Of a stretch of DNA of 46,744 nucleotides, positions 36,201-45,200 are shown piece after piece. Both the position numbers and the translations under genes were made by a program. Position 1 is the stretch's first letter, and each line of letters starts with the position of its first letter. The stretch is from an uncultured Saprospiraceae bacterium (GTDB taxonomy: Bacteria; Bacteroidota; Bacteroidia; Chitinophagales; Saprospiraceae): NCBI GenBank assembly GCA_937941765.1, contig CALDGQ010000113.1, positions 1 to 46,744 on the forward strand, read 5' to 3'. The notes beneath the pieces are model-generated. The model was given only the letters and a program-made list of their open reading frames with translations. It was not told the DNA's origin and made no database searches.

Positions 36201-39200
36201 TCGTTCCTCCATTAGATACGACCGTAATACCACCTATAGTAATTGTGAATCCAGGTGTTCCTGACAAAATCGAGACATCAACTGATCCAGCTGCTCCACA
36301 AGCTCCTGCATTTGCAGTTGCTGTAAACGTTGTTGCTGGAGTTGTAACAACTGATACACTTCCTGTATTTGTACATCCATTGACATCAACAACAGTAACT
36401 GTATAAGTTCCAGCTGCAATACCTGTGAAAGTATAAGGTGAAGTATTAGTTGTTGCTGTATTAAGCGTTGTTCCTCCTTGTGACAATGTCACTGTATAAC
36501 CAGGTGCTCCATTTGCAATCGTTGCTACAATTGCACCAGCTCCACCACAGATCCCATCTACACTTGCTAAAGCAGTTGTCATACAACATGCAGTATCCGT
36601 TATAGTTGTTCCAATAGTTGTTGAACAACCATTTGCATCTACAATTGTAACCGTATAATTTCCAGGTAAAAGTCCTGTTAGGTTAAATCCATTTGTAGTT
36701 TGAGTAGTCGTGTTCGTTCCACTTGCTCCAACTGTTGTAACTGTATAATTAGGAGCTCCATTAGAAACTGCTACTGCAATTTGTCCTAATCCAGAAACAC
36801 AATCTGCATTTCCTCCAACTGCTGTTGCTGTTAAATTATTAGTTCCTGTTGTAACTGTAACTACTTGAGTTGCAGTACATCCATTGGCATCTGTTACAGT
36901 GAAAGTATAGTTTCCAGCTGCTAAATTTGGAATGTTGGTTGTTCCTCCGTTAGAAGCAACTGAAGTTCCAGCTCCAACAATTGTGTAACCAGGTGTTCCA
37001 CCTGTTATCGTAATATCTGCTGATCCAGCGGTTCCACATGCTCCTGCGTTAGCAGTTGCAGTGAACGTAACTGCAGGTGTTGTTGCAATTGAGACACTAC
37101 CTGTATTGGTACATCCATTGGCGTCTACAACAGTTACTGAGTAAGTTCCAGCCCCTACATTCGTATAAGTGTAAGGCGAAGTTGAAGTTGTAACCGTTGA
37201 AATTGTAGATCCACTTCCTGTTAAGGAAATTGTGTAATCAGGAGTTCCATTTGCAACAGCAACCAAGATAGATCCCGGTGAGCCACAAGCTCCATCAACT
37301 CCTGTCAATGCAGTAGTCATACAACATTCAGTATCCGTAATTGTCGTTCCAACAGTTGTTGAACAACCATTTGCATCTACAATTGTCACTGTATAATTTC
37401 CAGGTAAAAGTCCTGTTAAGTTAAATCCATTTGCAGTTTGAGTGGTTGTAATGGTTCCACTTGCTCCAACTGTTGTAACGGTATAACCAGGTACTCCGTT
37501 TGCAACCGTAACTGCAATTTGTCCCAATCCAGAAATACAATCTGCATTACCTCCAACTGCTGTCGCAGACAAATTGTTGGCACCTGTTGTAATAGTAACT
37601 ACTTGAGTTCCAGTACAACCATTTGCATCCGTTACTGTGAACGTATAGTTTCCAGCTGCTAGATTAGGAATGTTCGTTGTTCCTCCATTTGAAGCAACAC
37701 TAACACCAGCTCCAGTAATTGTATAACCAGGTGTTCCTCCAGCTATGGTAATGTCTGCTGATCCAGCAGCTCCACATGCACCAGGATTTGCTGATGCAGT
37801 AACGATAACTGCAGGTGTTGTAGCAATTGTTATGTTTCCAGTATTTGAACATCCATTGGCATCAACAACTGTAACAGTGTAAGTTCCAGCTGCAACATTT
37901 GTGATAGTATAAGGAGAAGTAGTAGCTGTAGCTGCCCCACCTCCTGTCCATGTAATGGTATAATTAGGTGCACCATTTGCGACAGTAACTAAAATTGATC
38001 CTGGTGAACCACAAGTTCCATTAACTCCCGTCAATGCGGTAGTCATACAACATGCTGTATTAGTAATCGTAGTTCCAACAGTTGTTGAACAACCGCTTTC
38101 ATCTACTATTGTTACTGTATAATTTCCAGGTAAGAGTCCTGTTAGGTTAAATCCGTTTGTAGTTTGAGTGGTTGTAATAGTTCCACTTGCACCAACAGTT
38201 GTAACGGTATAACCAGGTGTTCCATTTGCAACCGAAACCGCAATTTGTCCTAATCCTGAAATACAATCTGCATTTCCTCCAACTGCTGTTGCAGATAAAG
38301 TATTAGCACCAGTTGTAACTGTAATGGTTCCTGTATCAGAACAACCATCGGCGTCAACAACTGTGATTACATAAACACCAGCTGGTAAATCAGCAATGGT
38401 ATAAGCATTCGCATTTGTTGTATTTGAGCCAACAACTGGTCCATCCCAAGAAACTGTAAAGCTTGGTGTTCCTGACAATATATTTACATTCGCAGCACCA
38501 TTTCCACCACAGGTTCCTGCTATTGCATTTGCTGTAATATCAATTGATCCTGAAACATTGATCGTTACATTTTGAGTAACTGTACAATTGTTGTTATCCG
38601 TAATTGTAATTGAGTAATCTCCTCCTGGTAAATTCGGAATTTCAAAATTATCTAAGTTGATTGAATTAGAACCACTAGAAGGTCCATTCCACATCACCAT
38701 GTAATTCGGTGTACCGTTGAATACATCGATCCAAATTGAACCATTTGTACCACAACCAGCATCTACACCAGTCATTGTCGCAGTCATACAACATCCAGGT
38801 CCACCAACTACAACTGTTACTGCTGTTGAGCAACCATTTGCATCTGCAATAGCGATTGTATAAGTTCCAGGAGCTAAGCCACCTAAGGTGAAAGCGTTTC
38901 CTGTTTGAGTTGTTGTTGTTCCATCAACTGTAACTGAGTAGTTAGGAGTTCCGCCAGCTACTACAACTGCTACAGAACCAACACCTGATGTACAATCAGC
39001 AGCGGTCGAAGAAGTTGTGGCTGTAATCGTTCCAGCTCCTGTTGTCACATTGATTGTGCTTGTTGAAGTACAACCATTTGCATCGGCAATTGTAACAACA
39101 TAAGTACCAGCAGGTAAATTTGGAATTTCAAAATTTGTCAAATCGGTAGTGTTCGATCCAGCGGTTGTTCCTGTCCAAGTTACTGTGAAATTAGGTGTAC

Positions 39201-42200
39201 CTGTATTCACATCAATCCAAATGGATCCGTTTTGTCCGCAGTCTCCATCTACAGGAGTCAAAGTAACATCCACACCACCCGTTGAATTAACCGTCACGTT
39301 TTGTGTAACTGTGCAGTTATTGTTATCAGTAACAGTAATTGAGTAATTTCCTCCTGGTAGATTTGGAATTTCGAAGTTGTCAATTCCAATTGAATTCGTA
39401 CCTGAAGAAGGTCCTGTCCAAGTTACCGTATAATCAGTTGCTCCATTAAATACATCGATCCATACTGAACCGTTGGCTCCACAAGTTGCATCTACACCTG
39501 TCATGTTTGCAGTCATGCAACATCCAGGTCCGCCGACTAGTGCAGTCAGTGATGTATAACATCCATTTGCATCTGAAATTGAAATATCGTAGCTACCTGG
39601 TGCAAGCGAACCTAATGTGAAAGTTCCTGCACTTTGAGTAGTAGTATTTGTTGTAGTTCCGTTAGTAGCAGTTACTGTGTAATTTGGTGTTCCACCAGCT
39701 ACTGCAATTGTTACAGATCCTAAACCTGAAGCACAATCAGCAGCATTGGTTGATGAAGTTGCAGTTAAAGTATTGGCTCCTCCAGAAATCGTAACTGTTT
39801 GTGAACCTGTGCATCCATTTCCATCTGTTACACTGAAAATATAAGTTCCAGCGGCTAAGTTAGGAATGGTAAAGTTTCCATTATTATAAGTACTTGATCC
39901 AACAGCAGCACCTGTCCAACTTACATTATAAGTTGGTGCACCTCCTGTAACTGTAATGTTTGCAGATCCATTTCCACCACAAACTCCTGCATTTCCAGCA
40001 GCAGTAACTGTAATTCCGCCAGTACTATTGACTGTAACTGTTTGGGTAACACTACAACCTGCAGCATCGACAACTGTAACAATATAAGTACCACCCGGTA
40101 AATTTGGAATTTCGAAATTATCAATTCCGATTGAATTTGTACCTGATGCAGTTCCTGTCCAAGTGACTGTGTAGTCAGTAGTACCATTGAACATATCGAT
40201 CCAGATCGATCCATTTTGTCCACATTTAGCATCCACACCAGTCATTGTTGAAGACATACAACATCCAGGACCAGCAACGGTTGCAGTTAAAGTTGTACCA
40301 CATCCATTAGCGTCAGTTATTAAAATTGAGTAAGCTCCTGGTACTAAATTTCCAACATTGAATGAACTTCCATTTTGAGTTGTTGAGCTTGAAGTAGGAC
40401 CTGTTGTTACTACTGTATAACCAGGTGTTCCACCAGTCAAAGCAACTGAAATTGAACCATTCGTTGATTCGCAAGAAGCATCTACTGCTGTAGCAACTCC
40501 TGATAAATTATTAACTCCAGCATTAATGGTAACTGTAGTTGAAGCTGTACAGTTATTTCCATCTGTTACTGTAAATGTATAGTTACCAATTGGTAAATTA
40601 GGAACTGTAAATGTTCCTGTTGTATAAGTATTAGATCCATTAGCAGCACCTGTCCAACTTGCATTGTAACTTGCAGCACCACCTGTAACATTAATCGTTG
40701 CAGAACCATTACCACCACATGCACCACTATTTCCTGTTCCTGAAACTGCGATACTACCTGTACTATTTACGGTTACATTTTGAGTAATTGAGCATCCATC
40801 TGCTCCAACAACGGTAACAACATATGCACCACTTGGAAGGTTAGGAATTTCGAAATTATCAATACCAATTGAATTTGTACCTGATGCAGTTCCTGTCCAA
40901 GTAACCGTGTAATCTGTTGCACCATTGTAAACATCGATCCAAATTGAACCATTCGTTCCACATTGTGCATCCACACCAGTCATTGAAACAGACATACAAC
41001 ATCCAGCACCATCAACTACTTCAGTAATTGTAGTTGAACAATTATCTGCATCTGTAATTACAATACTATAAGTTCCTGCAACAAGATCATTAAGTGTAAA
41101 GCTGTTTCCGAACTGAGTACTAGTACTTGCAGTCGGACCTGTAACCACTACTGTATAAGAAGGAGATCCTGATGCAATTGCAACATCAATTGAACCAACA
41201 CCGGTCGTACAATTAGCAGCATGTGTCGTAGCAGTTGCTACAACATTTCCACCATTTGAAACTGAAGTTGATTGAGTTGCTGTACATCCATTAGCATCTG
41301 TTATTGAAACAGTATAAGATCCAGCATTTGCATTTGTGATTACATAAGAACCATTGCTTGATGCGGTTCCTGTTCCAGCACCTGTCCAATTAATTGTGTA
41401 AGGTGCAGTTCCTGTTGTAATTACTGTTATATGTCCAGACTGACCACAAGCTCCGTTTGTTGGAGTTACTGTAAGTCCTGCATTTCCATTGCCATTATTT
41501 ACAACTACAACAGTTGATGCACTACATCCGTCCGCATCTGTTACGGAGAAATTATAAGTACCTGAGACAGCCCCTGTTAAGTTATAAGTATTTCCGTTTG
41601 AAGTAGTAGAGCCTGTTGCAGCTCCCGCGTAAGTAATCGAATAAGGAGAATTACCACCTGTCATTGATAACAAGATGCTACCATTGCTTCCACAAACGCC
41701 ATTACTTGCAGTTCCTGTAACAGCAAGATTACTACCTTGACTATTAACCACAATCGTTGTTGTTGCAACACATCCGTTTGCATCTGTTACGGTGACTAAA
41801 TAGGTTCCACTTGGTGTTCCTTGAACATCATATGAATCTGCAGTTGTTGGTGCTGAACCACTTACTGGTCCATCCCATTCTACTGTATAATTTGCAGTTC
41901 CTCCATCCATATAGATCCAAAGTGAACCTGGATTATTACAAGTACCATCTGCTGATGTTCCTGTAATTGAGAAATTACTGCTTGAATTGTTAACCACAAT
42001 CGTTGTTGTTGCAACACATCCGTTTGCATCTGTTACGGTGATTAAATAGGTTCCACTTGGTGTTCCTTGAACATCATATGAATCTGCAGTTGTTGGTACT
42101 GAACCACTTACTGGTCCGTCCCATTCTACTGTATAATTTGCAGTTCCTCCATCCATATAGATCCAAAGTGAACCTGGATTATTACAAGTACCATCTGCTG

Positions 42201-45200
42201 ATGTTCCTGTAATTGAGAAATTACTACTTGAATTATCTATTGTTGCTGCAGTCGTTGTCACACATCCTTCACCATCTGTAACTGTAATGTTGTAAACTCC
42301 AGTTGCAGCATTGGTAATTGTAAATGCATTTCCATTTGCATTGCCTGATCCTGTAGCGGCACCACTCCATGATACCGAATAGCCACCTGTTCCACCTGAC
42401 AGTGTCAAGTCAATTGAACCAGCGTTTCCACATATTCCATTATTTACGTTATTTGAAACTGCTACGTTATTAGGCTCGTTAGCAACTGCAACAGAAGTAT
42501 TTGAAGTACAACCAGCAGCGTCTGTAACGATAATATCGTAATTTCCTGATACTGCATCTGTTATGGTATAAGTATTTCCGTTTGCGGTAGCAGCACCTAT
42601 TCCAGCGCCACTCCATGTTATAGCGTATGCACCAGTTCCACCTGACAAAATCAAATCAATTGAACCAGTATTTCCACAAACGCCATTAACTCTAGTTCCA
42701 GAAACTGATAAGTAATTTAAACCATTCAAAACAACGACAGCAGTGGTAGTTGTACACCCTTCGCTATCTGTAATGACAATGTTATAAGTTCCTGATGCAG
42801 CATCAGCAATCGTGTAAGTATATCCATTTGCATTTGCGTTACCAGTACCTGCACCACTCCATGCCACTGTATAACTTCCTGCTCCTCCAGAAATTGTTAA
42901 ATCAACTGATCCAGTATTTCCGCAAGCACCGTTATTTGCAAATCCTGTTACGGCCAAATCATTTGTACCATTTGTTAAGGTAACTGTTGTTGAAGTGGAA
43001 CAAAGATTTTCATCTGAAACGGTTATCGTATAAGTTCCAGCAGCAAGATCGGTTAGCGAGTAAGTACTTATTGTTGCAATAGCACTTCCTGAGCTTTCAC
43101 CAGACCATGAGATAGAATAGTTACCTCCTGCTCCATTTGCAATTGCTAGATCAATGGTTCCAGCATTTCCACATGCTCCACTTAAAGGTGTAGCTGTAAC
43201 AGTAAGATTACTAGTTTCATTTCCAACAGTAACATCTGTTGTTGTCTGACAACCACCTCCATCAGTCAATGTGATTGTATAATCACCAGCGACTAAATTT
43301 TGAATATCATAAGAAGCATTGTTAGTAGTAGTACTTCCATTAGAAGCACCTGACCAAGAAAGTGAATACCCTGGTGTACCATTAGAAATACTCACCCATA
43401 TGGACCCGGGCTGGTCACATATACCGTCGGAAGGGGTTGTATTAATTTCTAAGTTGTTCATGGAATTATTGATGGTTATCTCTTGTGTTGTACTACAACC
43501 ATCAGCATCGGTTACTTGGACAGAGTAAGTTCCGTTTGGCAACCAAGGTATATCGTAATTCGTGTAAGGTGTTGTTATTGTTCCAGAAGCTGGACCGCTC
43601 CAAGTTATGGTATAAGGAGAAATTCCAGATGTGATTCCTAACCAGATTGATCCAGGTTGACCACAAGAACCATTAGCAGCAGTCATATCAAAATCAATAC
43701 TTCCACTACTATTGTATAAAGTTATAACTTGATAATCTGTACATCCTGAAGCATCGGTTACTGTAACAGAATATGCACCTCCAACTAAGTTTGGAATTGT
43801 ATAAGAAGAACTTGAAACAGAACCTGTTCCAGAACTTGGTCCTGACCAATTAACGGTGTATCCAGGATTTCCATTTGACATATTAACTACAATTGAACCA
43901 CTGCTTCCACAATATCCTGTATTCGCATCCAAACCTATTGTTAGGTTAGAATCTTCAATTGTTATTGTTTTAGTTATTTGACACCAGTTTCCATCTTCTA
44001 CCGTAATGTCGTAAGTACCACCAGGCAATTCATTTATATTAAATGATGAAGAACTAGTTGACGCACTTCCACTCGTTGGACCAGAAACTATAATGTTATA
44101 ATTAGGGATTCCATTTTGAGTTGCAACATGAATACTACCAGTACCACCACATGCAGCATTTGTTACGGTGTATGTCCAATTGAAATTACCAGGAGATTGA
44201 CCAATGACTACTTCTTGCGTATTGGAACATCCATTGGCATCAACTATTTGTAGTGTATACGTTCCTGGATCTAAATTTACAATATTGAAAGTAGACAAAG
44301 AAGTCGTTGTGCTACCTGATGTCGGTCCATTAATAAATATTTGATAATATGGAGATCCGTTGACGATACTCACTGAGATCGATCCTTGATCCATACAAAC
44401 CGCATCATTTGGTGTTGCTGAAACATTTAGATTTGTTTCAGAGTTACCGATTGTAACTATCGCTGTATCTTCACATCCATTTGCATCAGTTGCAGTAACG
44501 GTATAATTACCTCCAGGCAATCCACTAACGGTGCAATTGGTTCCGTAAGTAGAAAAACTACCTGAAACAGGACCTTCCCATTGGATAATAAATCCTGGGA
44601 TACCACCAGAGGATGTTATGTTAATTGATCCGTTATTTTGACCACAATTTGCTTCAGATGCTGTAGCATTGATGTCGTAAGTACAATTAGCTGCGCAATT
44701 GACTAACAAAGTATAGTCACAAACACCACCGTTATATCCATCTACAACCACATAATAAGTACCTGGTTGCAAATAAGCTTCGATTTCTTCATTGCTATTT
44801 CCTGGGTTTTGACTGTAATCGATACAATCTCCACGATCACAAGAACGCAACATGAATAATTCAAGGTTAGCAGTCAAACCGTATAAAGAAACATTTACTG
44901 GTCCTGCTGTTGTAGTTGTGAAAGTATGGATCATTTCTGGACCATTATTTTCAACATTTAAAACATTTCCGTCACAACCATAAAGAGAAACTTCGTCCGT
45001 ACCTGTACTGTTATTTAAATTAACTGGTACACCACAAGTAAGGTGTACTGAATTATCACAATTCAAATATCCACAGTTAACTTCTAAACGGAAATTTCCT
45101 TCAGAAGCTGCATATTGTCCATCAATAACTAAGTAGTAAGTTCCAATCGGGGCATCTTCATAGATGATCCCTTCATTGTTAGATGTATTGTTAGAAGTGG

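Noticed and set aside
34031..43528. Several 60-110 residue frames inside the adhesin gene
   Set aside because: They are out-of-frame shadows of the repetitive coding sequence, such as runs of Gln/Leu or His/Leu.
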